NCBI GenBank assembly: GCA_013397075.1
Contig: VWZS01002022.1
Location: 496,001-560,000 of the forward strand
Reading direction: 5' to 3'
Length of the DNA: 64,000 nucleotides
Source of the DNA: Rhabdornis inornatus
Lineage: Eukaryota > Chordata > Aves > Passeriformes > Rhabdornithidae
The notes under the pieces are model-generated. The model did no database searches, had not been told where the DNA came from, and saw only the letters and a list, made by a program, of their open reading frames with translations. Each line of letters begins with the position of its first letter. Positions within the stretch are counted from its first letter, which is position 1. This document shows, piece after piece, positions 11,581 to 24,500 of the stretch. The position numbers and the translations under genes are program-made.

Positions 11581-14500
11581 GTGATAAATCAGTTGAAGAG
11601 GCATTGATCAACCGCAAAGAAAAGCCCCAAATTCAGGAATAAACTTTATAAGGAAGATCCTTTGCACAAATAGTTATATCCTCCTTTAAAAAATACATTT
11701 TTTATGGAGAAGTCAAAGCTAAACTGCTGTCTGGAAAGCTTTGGGGGAAAAAATCCAGTTAGTGTTTAATCTCTTATACAAGTCCCACATTTTCCTTTGC
11801 ATTGTGAAGAAAATGTGTGTCATGTGAACGGGTCTGCACAGACAACATTGCTCATTACACAGGAACCATGAAAAATTAGGCTTGCATTTTGTACATTTGG
11901 ATCATATACTCCCTGTCTGTGGAAAATGAGATTTTTAATTTTTCTTAAAATGGGGTGAAGAAAGCAATCTTAGAACTCTAATCTGCTTTGTAAAACCTTT
12001 GACTGATTGAGTGGGGACTGAGTGATAAATGATACTTCCTCAGCTGTGACCTGTTGTTCTACCACAGCTGCTACCACTCCAGCTTCAACATTTACCTCTG
12101 TCAGCATGATGTAACATTTAAACCTTTGCACTAATGCAGCTCCTCACTCAGCCAGCAAACACTGAAAAATCCAATTTGTATAAGCAAAGGTACTATTGGA
12201 CAAAAGGCTTTGTATTGAGTCATGAATTCTTAAAAGCAATCTTTCTGTTAGAGTCATGCTTAGCTGTATCTACAGATTATCTGCCTGCTACAGAATCTCT
12301 TTCCCAGCTTTGAAATAGAAATATGTGCACATGTGGGTTAGGGTTGTGTGTGCTCTCAAAATTATGTCTGTATGAGCTACATGAAGATTTGTGAATTTGG
12401 GGTATGAGGCTACAAGGCAGCTGTACTCATAATCCATTAATTGTTTTTCCTTCTACTCTGTTAGATTGTGTTTGCACTTGGATATACTTCCAGCAATATA
12501 TTGTAGCAATGAGTTCCTTAATTTAATCATGCTTGAAAACACTTCCCATTGCTTTAAATTTTCCGCCAGCTAATTTAATTTGGTGTGCAATAAATCTGGT
12601 GTCAAGGGAACTTGTGAATAACCACTGTCTAATCACTTTTTTCCATGCACTCCATGACGTTAGAGAGATCTGTCATAACCTTGTCTCCAGCCATTTCTCT
12701 CCTGCCCTGAAGAGCCTCAGTCTGTTTAATTGGTTCTCATTTGGAAGTCATTTCACATCTCTACCATATCTCACCACTTTTTTTTCAATCAAACTTTACT
12801 ACTTGTGAAACCAGCCTGGGTGAATGGGAAGGACAGGAACTAATAAAGCACTTAAAAATATTTATATTTTTCCATAATGTATTTTCTTTTTTAGCTTCCT
12901 CTCCATTCTTACGGTCTTTCTTGCCTTTTTGACAGCTCCTGAGCAGTCCCAGAACTCTCCCCAAATGGCTCCTTCCTGAGTGGTAATTTAAAATGTTGCA
13001 GAGCAAACTGTCAGCCTAATAATGATAATATAAATATCAATTAAAAGGTAATTAGTAGTACTAAATGGTAAACGTGCCTTTCTGGTCCAGTTTGACTTGG
13101 AAGGAAACAAAAAGATTTAAGATCACCTGGTTTTGTAGTGAACTGCATTGCAGAGCCAACAGATAAAGACTGTCAGGTCTATCAAGTGGTCAGAGGCAAA
13201 GGGAAGTTTGCACCCAGAAGCTGCAGAACTGGAAAACCTGGGAAAAAATCCAGAGCTCTGTGCATTTATACTCTGCTGCCAGCCTGTACCTGAGAGACTT
13301 GTTGACAAACTCTCCTTTATCCCAGTGTATTGGTTGGTATGGGGATATGTAAAGGGGTGAAAAAGCCATTCACCACACACACCAGGACTGCTTCTCTCCT
13401 CCAATTTATCAGGCTAATTCTATATAATGGTACTTTTACACCTCTGTTATACATAGACACAGTTTGTCTTGACTGAGAACACAGACAGAAAATACAACAG
13501 CTTTGGAGAGCTTTACCCTGCAAGTCAGAGCATAAACTGTTCACTGTTCTTACCAACCACTCATGAATAATTTAAATACACGTTATGTCAACATTATTAT
13601 ATTGACTAAAAAAAATGTTGAAAACCTAAATTACTATTTACTTTTGGCAGTATAAAAGTTCAGAAGCAAGAGATCTTTTACAAAATACCCATCACTGTCA
13701 TACATAATTGATAGAATAAAATCAGCTCCTAAATATCACTTAATAGCTGGCTTTGTTCTGTAATGATAATGTATATGGAATTCCTGTTGAGTTCAGTGGG
13801 ATAACCCGTCTAGGGAAGGCTGTGGGAATAGCAATACATCTACTACTAAATGTATTTAATTTGCATATTTATTAGCCAAAAGAGAAAAAGGGAAGAAAAC
13901 ACAGATTTGGCTGGGATCTCAGTATTTTCTCCTGGCTCTGCAAGCTGCAATAAAAGAGGAGGATGCTGTGTTGCTGGTCTGACTGCACCACTCCCTGCTG
14001 ACTGCACAGGGACAAAGTCAGTCCAGGATTTGTTTATGGTGCATGGCACCAAATTAATAACGTTCCATTGAAATGGTTATTATTTCTTGAAAGAAGAGAA
14101 ACAACAACATAGAAAGGAGAAAAGATCCCCAACACCTCATTCCTTCCCCTTGGATTCCAGGTCAATATGGAATGGGTCAAACTGTTGGATTTGAGAGCCA
14201 AAGCTCTCAATCTTCCAAAAACCAGTGTGTTGGACAGAGCTGTTGGAAAATGTGTTCACTGTAAAGAGGAGAAACCAACATGTTACATTCTAGTCAGGGA
14301 AAAATCCCAGCTGGCACCATGTGGGCTCAAACAGACACATCCAATTATTCCTATAGCAGGAGCTTTTAATTGTCCCAGTGGGTTCTAGGCACCTCTCAAG
14401 GGTTCTCTAGTATTGATACATAACTCTGTGTCCTCAAAGAATATTTCTGGATGTGAAATTTCGAATGGGTTTGTCTTGATAATGTGCCCAGTGCTTTCAA

Positions 14501-17500
14501 ATCTAGGAGAATTCTGACATTTATCCCATTATGGGGTGGATTCTTGGCGTTTGGATTCTATAGGAGCTTCTTAGTTTTGCTTTAAGTAAAAACAGTGTGC
14601 AAGTTTAAAATGTTGAGCTCATCTTTTTCCAAACCAAGATTATCTTTGACATTCATCTTGTCCCATGTAAATATATAAAGACACATTTGCTGAGGAATTG
14701 GGATAATGAACTTAGAACAGACTAGACTCTGTGTGTTAGTGATTAATCCAAACTACAGAGAAACAAACATGGTACAAGCACGGCCTTCTCCTTCTCTCTT
14801 TCACAGGCCCACCCTTACCTTGGCTGATTAAATTTTAATTTTCACAGCCTTTCCTTAAAATGAGCCCAATCCCGAAAGCTACATCACATAAAACATTTTA
14901 TGCAGTTTAGAACTTGCTGAGTGAATGTCAGCAAGGCAAATGATGTGTGATTGTACTTCTGCACACGTGCACATACAAAGTGTTCTTCAGGATTCAATCA
15001 TTTCATGTCAAAATTTAACAGTTGCTCTCAGTAAAGACAGACTGTACCCCCACCAACTCCTGAAATTCTCAAAATACAATTTCAGCAGCTGAACAGCAGC
15101 TCTGGTGTACCTGTGATGGGTCTCTGCTGCTGTGAGTTTCACTTATATCTTACCATGGAGGGCAGGACATGAATCTTCCTTCTAACTTACCTTTTTGCTC
15201 CAGGGTTTGGAATCCAGACACTGGCATAAACAGTAATAAACTACTGTAAGGTCATTTGTTTTCCTTCTTTCCTCATGTAGCTGTCTCCTGTGGGAAGGAA
15301 GAAAGACTGAAATTAAAAAAGTAGTATGTGAAATGAAGGTAGAGCTAATAAAACTGTATTGTTTTCATCACACTTCCTTCTCTTCCTAGCTTTTAAAAGA
15401 TACTTAGATGCATTTCTAAATTGTTAATGACTGCACTTATTAGCATTTATTAATATTGAAAGTTGGATAGTTCTATGTTTACCAGGATATATAATTTTTA
15501 TTTATCTCTAATATGCTTACAGTACTTTATAAATTTTAAATACAGTATTATTTGTATTCACACATTCATACTACTGCTTATTATTAGCAATTAAGCATTT
15601 ATGTGAAATCAGATTTGGAGGCAGAAGAAATAATGTGACTGATTTGTTTGAGAAGAGATGCTGACACACTGATGACATTCCATTCTTGTTTTCATTTTTT
15701 TTTCTGTTGGAATCATGCCACTGGAGTTGACAGGATTATATACTTGAGGCCAAAGTTTCAAGATGTGCTTCGAATTCTGTTCAGTTTTTCTTGGGCTACC
15801 ATATTGTTGGCACAGAAATAGTAAAGATTAAGTTGAAAAGATTCACCCCAGTGAGAAGAGTCTTGGCCAAAGCAGTGTAACAGAAAACTGAGCTTCTTAC
15901 AGACTGTGAGTGCTGCTCATTCACTGCCACCAGTCTCTGACTTGTTTTCTCCTTCTATCACACTGTCTCTCAGGAATACTTTGTTCCTGTCCCACCTTTT
16001 CTAGCTGTTCAATTAAGGGCTGTTTAGAAGGCTGGATACTCAATGTCACTCTAGTAAATAAACTTTTCTGTTGAGAATAACTCAGCCTGTCTGTACTACT
16101 TGATTGTTTTTTGGTTTTTTGATCTTGTTTTTTGGTACTCTCAGCAGAGATTTTATTTCTTATTTTGTATTAACGGTTACATATTGATGTCTCAGTTCAT
16201 GATTAGAGCATGATGGCATCTCTGATGACTGTGGAGAGTGAGCTTTCCAAGCTGAGGGTCAGTTCATGAGAGGAAGGTGGTACCTGGGAACGACAAAAGC
16301 CACAGCAAAGTGATGAGAAACGACTGCTGGAGATGGATGAGCTTTTGATGCCTTAAGCTCCAAAGGTCTGTAACCTCCAGAAGAGTCCCCTGTCCTGCTG
16401 AGCAAGGATTTAATCAGGGCTGGCAGGTGGAAGACAACTCCAGTGTTACAATGGGCATTAGAGATGCAGTGGGAGCCAAAGGACTGAAGAAAATTCCCTG
16501 ATCAAATGGAGAGAAAACCTGAAGAAGGTTGTGAGTAATAGGTGTAGAGCCATGAAGAAACCCAGCTACTTCTGCTGAGTATAATTCTATTTTATTCTTA
16601 GTGCTGTGGGGTCCCACACTGAGAAAATAAAAGCATGGCACAAGCTCACCAGGTTTTTTCTTTTCATTTCTGAGGTAGCTATGAAACCTCTCCAGAGTTC
16701 ACTCACCTTCTTCCTGCCTTCTAAATGTCCTCTTTTTAAAACCACTTCAAGCACTTTTTCCCCCTACGCTTGCCAAGTTTACAGCTGCTCACTTACTCAG
16801 ACTTTAAGCATTATCCCTTTCTAGTCCATCCAAGGGAACCACCTCAATAGCAAGGAATGACAGAAACTGCAAACCGTCACTTTTTAAAACCACTGCCCTC
16901 AGATCACCCAAAGCCCTCTGAGCTGACTTACATGTTTATTTGTTCCTTTGACTCCTCCACATCAGAGGAATATTTGGGAGGCTGGGACTCAGCTCTTTCT
17001 CATGTGCCCTGAGCCTGCTGGGCTGCTTTCTGTGTGCTTTTCCTCTTCAGTGATTCCTGACCAAGTATATGAAAGTATTCTCCACCTTGCTTCACAGAAC
17101 TGAGGTGATGCCTGCCAAAAATCACCACAACTTGGGCGGTGTTCTGATCATACACACTATTAAATTGATTGATTTCTCTGTTGCCCACCAACTTAATTTT
17201 TAAAGGTGATTTCACATTCTTCTATATTCAAGAGTTCAACATTACTATCTCCCTCTGCAATAGGATAACAAAGGACAACGATTCCCCAGTATGAACTGGG
17301 AGAACTTTCCCTTATCTCTTTCAGCATCACACAGGTGAATTATGGGATGTCTTGAGCATCACTTTGTCCAGTACTTGGTTCAGAAACACCCTGTCTAATT
17401 CTAATTTCTAGCACTACTGGACTCACTGTGTGAGCTCAGCTGTCACTGCCCTGCAGCTGCCTGTTCACTGCTGAATTCTACATGCTCTTGGAAAGCTGCA

Positions 17501-17984
17501 CTGTTGAGGAAAAGGGAAGGTGCCAGTGCAGCCTGTCAGTGAGCTGGAGGAAACAGGCAGGGTATCATTGCAGGAGAAGGAAATAAAGAAATGACTGTGC
17601 TGTGCTGCCTGTGGGATAACAACAGAGGTTAAAAAAATAGAAGTAGAAAAAGCAAAGGTGATGGCAGTGAAAGGGATTTGGCATACAGGTATTCTGCAGT
17701 CTCAGAGTAAAATGTGAGCAAGGATGTAGCAGCAGATCCAAGCCCAAGGAGCATCTTATCCCACACTACAGGACACATCCCTGCCAGTGAATGTGCTGCT
17801 GACTTTTAAACCAGGTGTCATCAGACTGCATTGATTCTTTCAAACACAATCCAGGCTCGAAAGCTGGCCATCTCTTGTTTTACTGACAAGTAATAACTCT
17901 CTTTTCTTACCAGAGGAGTTAAAGCACCCAAAGGCCACAAGGTGCTCGTCGCTCTTGAGAACAGGATAAGACTCTTGGTGATGG
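11581..17984. other. A+T-rich noncoding DNA, no gene seen
   Basis: About 6.4 kb with no open frame above about 95 codons and low CpG content. Very A+T-rich parts lie at 13.0-13.1, 13.56-13.75 and 15.4-15.6 kb. Small features include a direct repeat of 'ttgttttttggt' at 16104-16115 and 16125-16136, and a 'gggttagggtt' string near 12336-12346 that is too short to be telomeric. I recognise no exon or RNA gene. Confidence 0.55.
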
Positions 17985-18051
17985 TCCTGTGCAGTTGGAC
18001 TTTGTGATCCCTGTGGGTCCCTTCCAACTCAGCACATTCTGTGTTTCTGTA
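17985..18051 (+). repeat. CR1 LINE 3'-end remnant
   Basis: The run 'gttggacttt', 'gtgatccctgtgggtccc' and 'ttccaactcagcacattctg' followed by 'tgtttctgt' matches the avian CR1 3' end. That end typically reads '...ttggactcgatgatccttgtgggtcccttccaactc...attctatgattctatg'. The element points along the plus strand and is strongly truncated. Its 5' limit is uncertain and could begin some tens of bases earlier. Confidence 0.82.
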
Positions 18052-18399
18052 ATTTCAGGCACCAAATTCCCCAGTTCTCAAGGGGAGCAGTTTACTCCCT
18101 CCTTCTTTCTCAACTACAGCAAAAGAAATAAATAACAGAACGTTTAACAGCAATGCAGCACATAAAAGAGCTGTGATAACCATCTGATTTAAACACACAA
18201 AAAAAATCTACTCACAATTTCATATTTTTGGGGTATTTGGGTTCATGCGCTCTTTAAAAACCCGCCAGTAAAATAAACTCAAGATTAAAATACAGAGATA
18301 ACCAATGCATGCCTCTACACTGTAGATTTACAACATATTGCTGCAATATGACATCAAATATTTCTCCATTTAAATTCAGGCATCACAATACCCTGTTTG
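18052..18399. other. A+T-rich noncoding DNA, no gene seen
   Basis: No open frame of note and no recognised repeat between the CR1 remnant and the motif-rich segment that follows. Confidence 0.5.
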
Positions 18400-18545
18400 T
18401 ACAATAAGTTCATAAATTTAGCTGGGCTGCCTATTTGACAAGTAGGCGAGAATCGTTCATTAAAATGCAAATGTAATCAAGGTGAAATTTGGAATACGTT
18501 TATTAAAGTAATTGAGCTTCAGTCAACTGTAGTCACAACACAGAT
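18400..18545. promoter_or_regulatory. Candidate conserved noncoding element
   Basis: The A+T-rich segment retains several CpGs (18447, 18454 and 18499) and a perfect POU octamer 'atgcaaat' at 18465-18472. Next to it are homeodomain-type 'ttaaa'/'taatcaa' strings and 'ttattaaagtaattgagc'. The mixture of retained CpG and dense developmental-factor motifs is typical of conserved vertebrate enhancers, but conservation itself cannot be seen from one sequence. Confidence 0.2.
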
Positions 18546-21500
18546 TTTCAAGTGCTGTTCAGACAAAAGGATATGTCTAATTCTTCTACATTAATATCTT
18601 CATCAGCATGAACGTTAAAAGAGTTTTCTGAGCAGTAATAATGTACTGTGGAATAATTCCAGTTTTCTCTGCAGGAACATATTATTATAGATAAGGGTCA
18701 GAGACATGCACAAAGGAATGACCCAGCACGTACAGAAAATTGGTAGCAAGTGTATTTTCAGTGCTTGGTGTAACTATTCACTTACTAAATTACTCTGTAA
18801 ATCCTTTAGAGACTCAAGGTCATCAGTTAATTGGCCATTAAATTGTTGAAGAATTGAACTTTTACTGCTAAGATTTAGGATTCTTGGTGCCTTTAACTAG
18901 GAAATTACTCATAAAAATAAAAGGAAATCCTGAATTTGTCTTAGTTATGATTAAAGTGCCAGTAAAACATTAGGAAGCTGTGATAGTAATGTCAGAAACT
19001 TTTTCATCAGGGTAAGGATGAGCTAGATATTTACCAGGGTTTTTTTACGTAGTTTCTACTTGTTTAAGTACCCCAGATCATCTTCATTGCCTTCAAAGGA
19101 ATCATAGCAAGGTTGTATTTGTCCCAGAAGATCAAATTTTATAGTTGGCAATGTCAGATCTACCATGTGCAAAAACAAATTCAGGGGAGAGATGGTTATT
19201 AAAGGACTGATGTGATGCCAAACCCTTGCTCAGCTCAGCTGGTTTGGCTCCAGCCTGAACAGATTCACCAGGAAAATGGGAATAAAATTGCAAAGCCCTT
19301 GGCTGCTGCACTGTTTGATGCAATGGGTGGTGTCACCAGGTGCTTCAGCCTCATCAATTCTTTCTCCTCCTCTCCCTCAATCCAATCCCTGAGGCTGGAG
19401 TTGCAATTTATACCAGCTTGGTTCTCTCTCTAAGGCTGAAGATTCCTGGTGATCGAATATTTTAAGCAGTAAATAAACTAATTAGATATCTATCAAGCAA
19501 TGTACACATAGGTATTTCTCTGATTGTTGTCATTGTTAGCCACCATTTCATAAAATGGCTTATTCCATTTTCTTACTTTAATAGAATCAGCCTTTATTTC
19601 AAAAAAGCTAATGACAGAACATCTTGTGCTCTGGACACTGTTAGAAAGAATCTAGCCTTTTCCAGAGGCTTAAATACATATTTATATGTAAATATAAATG
19701 AAAGCCGTGTGTCACTACTCTGAAAGCCACTGAGAGCACAGGCTGAGGCCATTTCCTTTATTTTCCTAAAAGCATTTCAATGTTCATTGCAGCAATTCCC
19801 TGCTAGACCCATAAAAGCTCCTCTTTGGGCACCAGGCCAGAATCTGCCGAGGGTGTTGGGAGGAAACTGCTGGGCACTGCCTGCCTTGCTGCAGGAGTGG
19901 CAAACTGGAGAGGACCTAAGGCTTCCCAGGTGAAAAACAAGTGCAATTTAATTCACATTGCAACTCCAGCCAATGCCAGTAAGTATTTTCTGTGGCAGAA
20001 AACGTAGTGCAACAATCCACTCCCTTATAAACCAGAAAGCACAGGAGGCAACAACTTTGAAATTACAGCAAATACAGCTGAACTGTTTCCTGAGCAGACT
20101 AAAACTGCATGAAAGCCCACTACAAATCTTCTAAATGAGCACTGTGCATTATTTGCAGCCATGCCATCGTGAGCTGTGTTCCCCTTACAAATCCCAAATG
20201 AGGACAGTGAGCATCTGGACGCTGAAGATTTTGAAGCAATATCCAGTGAAGGAAGCAGAGAGAGCAGGAAGCTGACTTCATTTGCATTAAACTTGAAATC
20301 TACACCCTTCTGTAGTTTAGTTTTGGGGGCACCATGTTACTGAAGGGTCTGTTTTTTTTGTACACATAATAAAATGGAAGTTCTGACAAGCTGAAGGATT
20401 CAGGATGTTATGGCAATTCTCTGCAGGAGCACAAGGGTTAACACTGCATTCATCAGATTTCAATTGACTACACACCACTGCCCTCACTGCTGTTTCACTT
20501 TGAATAGGATACTTTTTAAAAATCCTTCCAATCCTCCAAAATATATGTTGAATGTATCTGCTTTAGAACACATCAGACTCCACTGGAGCTGTTGCTGCAT
20601 TCTAATGGCTAAAACAATTCTTCCATAACTTTCTGACAAGGTGCTGTAACAGCTAAATAGCAAATAATTCTGAAACTGCAGAAATTGCCAAGACAAAAGA
20701 AAAATCCATATGTACACAGTGCTTTTCTTATTTACAGAACATGCAGAGAAGAATAAGAGAGTGAACTCTGCATTTCTTGTAAACTGTCAACAGTGATACT
20801 GATTTACACCAATGTTCCATTCTCTTATCAGCAAATACTGGAGCTGCTGACCATTTCACTGCAGGGCCTTATATTCAGCACTGTAATTTATATCCATGCC
20901 AGTATATCCCAAATTTATTTATATTAGGACTGTTCTATCACCTTTCCTGAGCAATGTAAGGCAGTCTCATTGCAAATGAGAATTAGGGCATTGTTCACTT
21001 AAGAATTATTCAGTGAGTTATTACAGGGTACACACATTATCCTGAAATTTATTTCTGAAATTACCAAAAGCCCTGAAGTTGAATTTATGTGGTGGTGAGT
21101 CTGAGCCAGCAAGTCCTACTGCTGAGCTCTGCATTTGGGTCATGCTCTAAAAGCTCAGCATGTGGACAGAAAAAGCTTGCAACTACTCACAGTTCAAATG
21201 TAGATACTAAGGCAAATTAATTATAAACTCTGGTTTGATAGTGTTCACAGCCAAGTTAGAGATACCCACACAAGGAATCAGGAACACAGTGGTGACTACT
21301 CCCATTCAATGCTTGAATAATTACACACTAAGAACCAAATGGGTAAACATCCATCCACCCTCTTTTCTTTAATTCATTGAAGACCAGATGATAATGACAT
21401 TAAAAATCTATTAAATGTAGGTACCAACCCACAGAAACTCAGACATCTGTGATCATTTACCAGGCTGAACCACTGATGATTCTGCCAAGGAACTCAAGTA

Positions 21501-24500
21501 GCACCTCAACATCTGTCTCCAGCAGTTGAAGACACACAAACAATCTGGAATACCCACATTGTTTCAGATGTTGCTTCCCATTTTATTCTCCTGCAGATGA
21601 GTACAATATTCTGTACTCAAATGTCTGTTTAAAAAAACAAAATCAGGATTTGCATATGGGGAAGATGCACATTTTCCATGGAAATCTGGCCGGGAAAGAA
21701 GTCATGAAACAAGTTCAAGTAAGACATGAGCAAATTTGTGGTACATTCACAGAAGGTTGTGTGGCAGGAAATAAAGATCTTCAGTAGTCAAAACACCACC
21801 CACATGTGATAGGAGATGTCACAGGTAGGTGCAATCACATAGTACTGCATATTTAAAGTGTCTCAGAGTGGTTTTCAATTAACTACAGAGATGTTAAAAC
21901 ACAGATGCTGCTTCCATTGTGAAATGAGACAGAACCTCTCGTTGGAAAATGAGGAGAAGCCCAAACACATTTGGCTACTAGGAGTTACAAAAAAACCTGT
22001 CTCAGGAGGAGTACATAAACAAAGGCCAGTGGGCAAAGTTCTTTCAGAGCACCAAAAAGTCAGTTTTGTACTGATAAAGGGCAGAAAAATAGACCTGTGA
22101 GATTTCAGAGCTTTGCTTTAAATTTTTCTCCAAGAAGCTGTGGGTAAGCTATTACCAAAAATTCAAAAGAAAAAAAAAATTACGTGGAGATTTCTGGAGT
22201 TTCTGTTTTCTTGCTGTAAGAATTATAATAATGACTTTATGTTCATATTACCAATAAAAACTCACTGCTTGACAAGTGGAGTTTCAGTGAGGACTCTGGT
22301 CCTCCACCAGGAAATAATGCTGCTTCAAGATTTTCACGTGAAAATAGAAAATAATTCTCATGACTTAATGTCTGGCTTTACTACATTAAGGTATTTACAG
22401 AGCAATGATGTTTTACTGCTAAATAATGGAAACCTCATTTTACATGTCAGCATTGCTCAAACATCCAGTGACAATGTGTCATTGGTGTACCAGAAATGTG
22501 GGATTACACTGTTGTGTTTAGATAAGTAGTAAAATCTACCAAGGATGAACTATTTCCACTTAAGAGATCTCAAACATAAACAAGTACTTTTACCTAGAAA
22601 GAAAAGAATTGAGACTCAAAGGAACAGCCTCTGGAAAGGCAGAAATGCTGACAGGAATAGCAGTCCTCCCAGTGATTGATGATAGAGGTAATGGTTCATA
22701 CATCCATACACTTAAATGGCTGTCTTTCCCCATGACTGCTGCCTAATTAATGTGAGCCATCATTCATGTAAAAGAAAAATTTTGCTTCTAGAGAAAAAAA
22801 AATGCTGCAAACTGCCAGCAGTGACAGTGCTAGAAACATGCCAATTAGAGTGATTTCTGCCAAGCAGCAAAAGGGCACAAAACACTGGTTTCCAAGCAAC
22901 TGACATTATAAAGTATTAAATACACTGGAAACTAAAATTGGCAGATAAACACTTCACCTTCTCAGCTCTGCCTCGTTCTCTCTTTGCTTAACTCTACATT
23001 GCCTCTCCTGCCCATTCCTATAGACTCCAGTGTACCTTCCAGTACATATATGCACTAAGGGATGCCAGCTTATCACACTCCTAAACACCAAACATCTTCT
23101 GTCTGCATATATTAGAGTAGCACTGGGACAGATTCACAGGTAAGGACAGACAAGGTTGTAACCAGAACTCCAAAAATAACACATTAAAGTCTTTCAGTAC
23201 ATTTCAATCACATTGAAATGGTTTTGTACTAAAGGGAGATCCACAGCTACTATCAGGAAAAGAAATAGGAGAAACTGCTCTTCAGGTTACAGTCAGTCTG
23301 CTGTCCCAGGCAGGAAGGATGGGTTAGGAGAGGCTGGGCTTTCTGCGTGCACAGTGACTTTTAGAGATCTGCCTTCAGGAAACTTAAACCATTTCAAAGA
23401 GCAGTCCAGTTCCTAATTTAAACCAGAAAAAGCAGCTGGTTGAACACTGTTGAACTGCCAGCAGTTTGACATTTTGCTTTATCTAAGCAGCACAGCCCAG
23501 GGAAACAGGCACAGGAGGCATCTCCCTCAAACCCTGGCTAATTCCATGCAGAGGTTCCGTGTGCCCTTTGCAGGTAAGGGCTTGGCTGGCTCATGGAATA
23601 GCACAGACACTTCCCCTTTGGGCTTGCAGCTCAAAGCTGTCAGTTCTTAGACACTGAGGATGACCACAATTTGTCGTTTTTACATGGCACCTGTGCTTAG
23701 AAGACTGTCCTTGCAAAGTTTCCAATTTCTATCATTTTTCATACCTCCTTTTTACACACTCACAAAAATGTGTTTTCAGTCAGTCTCATTTGAAGCAATA
23801 TGCATAATTTTAAATAATTTTTTTTGTGAACAAGAGTATTTCCAGCACACTTGCATGGTCTTGGTGGACTGAGTTAGTCTCAGAAGTGGTTTATGGCAAC
23901 CTGCTTTTATTTATGGATTAACCACTACAAGTTTCCAATACTTTTGTAATCTCTCTTGCTGTGTAACTGTTCTTAATGCTTCTGCAATTTATTAATTTTA
24001 AAGACCTCTACTTTCTTGGTTCTCATACAGTACATCCTCACACAAGCATGGATTACTTAACATTATTTCTGGATCCCATTTACAGGTGTCACTGGAACAA
24101 AGCAATAAGACAGGATCTCCCTCAGAGCTCAATGTCATTTTGAAGGGACTGTGCTGCTTGAGTTTACTCAGTTCTAGTAAAAATAGCAACAGAAATCAAA
24201 ACAAAATTCTTAGCTCAAAGCCACAGATATTTGAATGCTCAAGGACAAAGGTGGTGCCTTTCCTGCCACACTGTATTCCACCCACTGAATCCAACACTGG
24301 GAAGTACTAAGCAAATTCCTTCCCATGTTTCCATGCTGTGTGTGGGTACAAGGATATCCAGGAGGGGACAGGGATCTCCTGGAGTGACTGGGCACAGCTC
24401 CTCAGGGAACACTTCACACCTGGGAGTAGGGACTGATAGTTTTGAAAGATGAGTAGTTTGCATTCTGTCTCATCATCCTCTTTTATATCATCATGAGGAC

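Noticed and set aside
12336..12346. Telomere-like 'gggttagggtt'
   Set aside because: Only about one and a half units; not an interstitial telomeric array.
22140..22529. 129-codon open frame in A+T-rich DNA
   Set aside because: It begins at GTG, its first ATG is about 34 codons in, and no domain or homologue is recognisable.
23130..23580. Two 'caggtaagg' splice-donor-like sites (near 23139 and 23572)
   Set aside because: No matching acceptor plus coding peptide was found. Such words are expected by chance several times in 64 kb.
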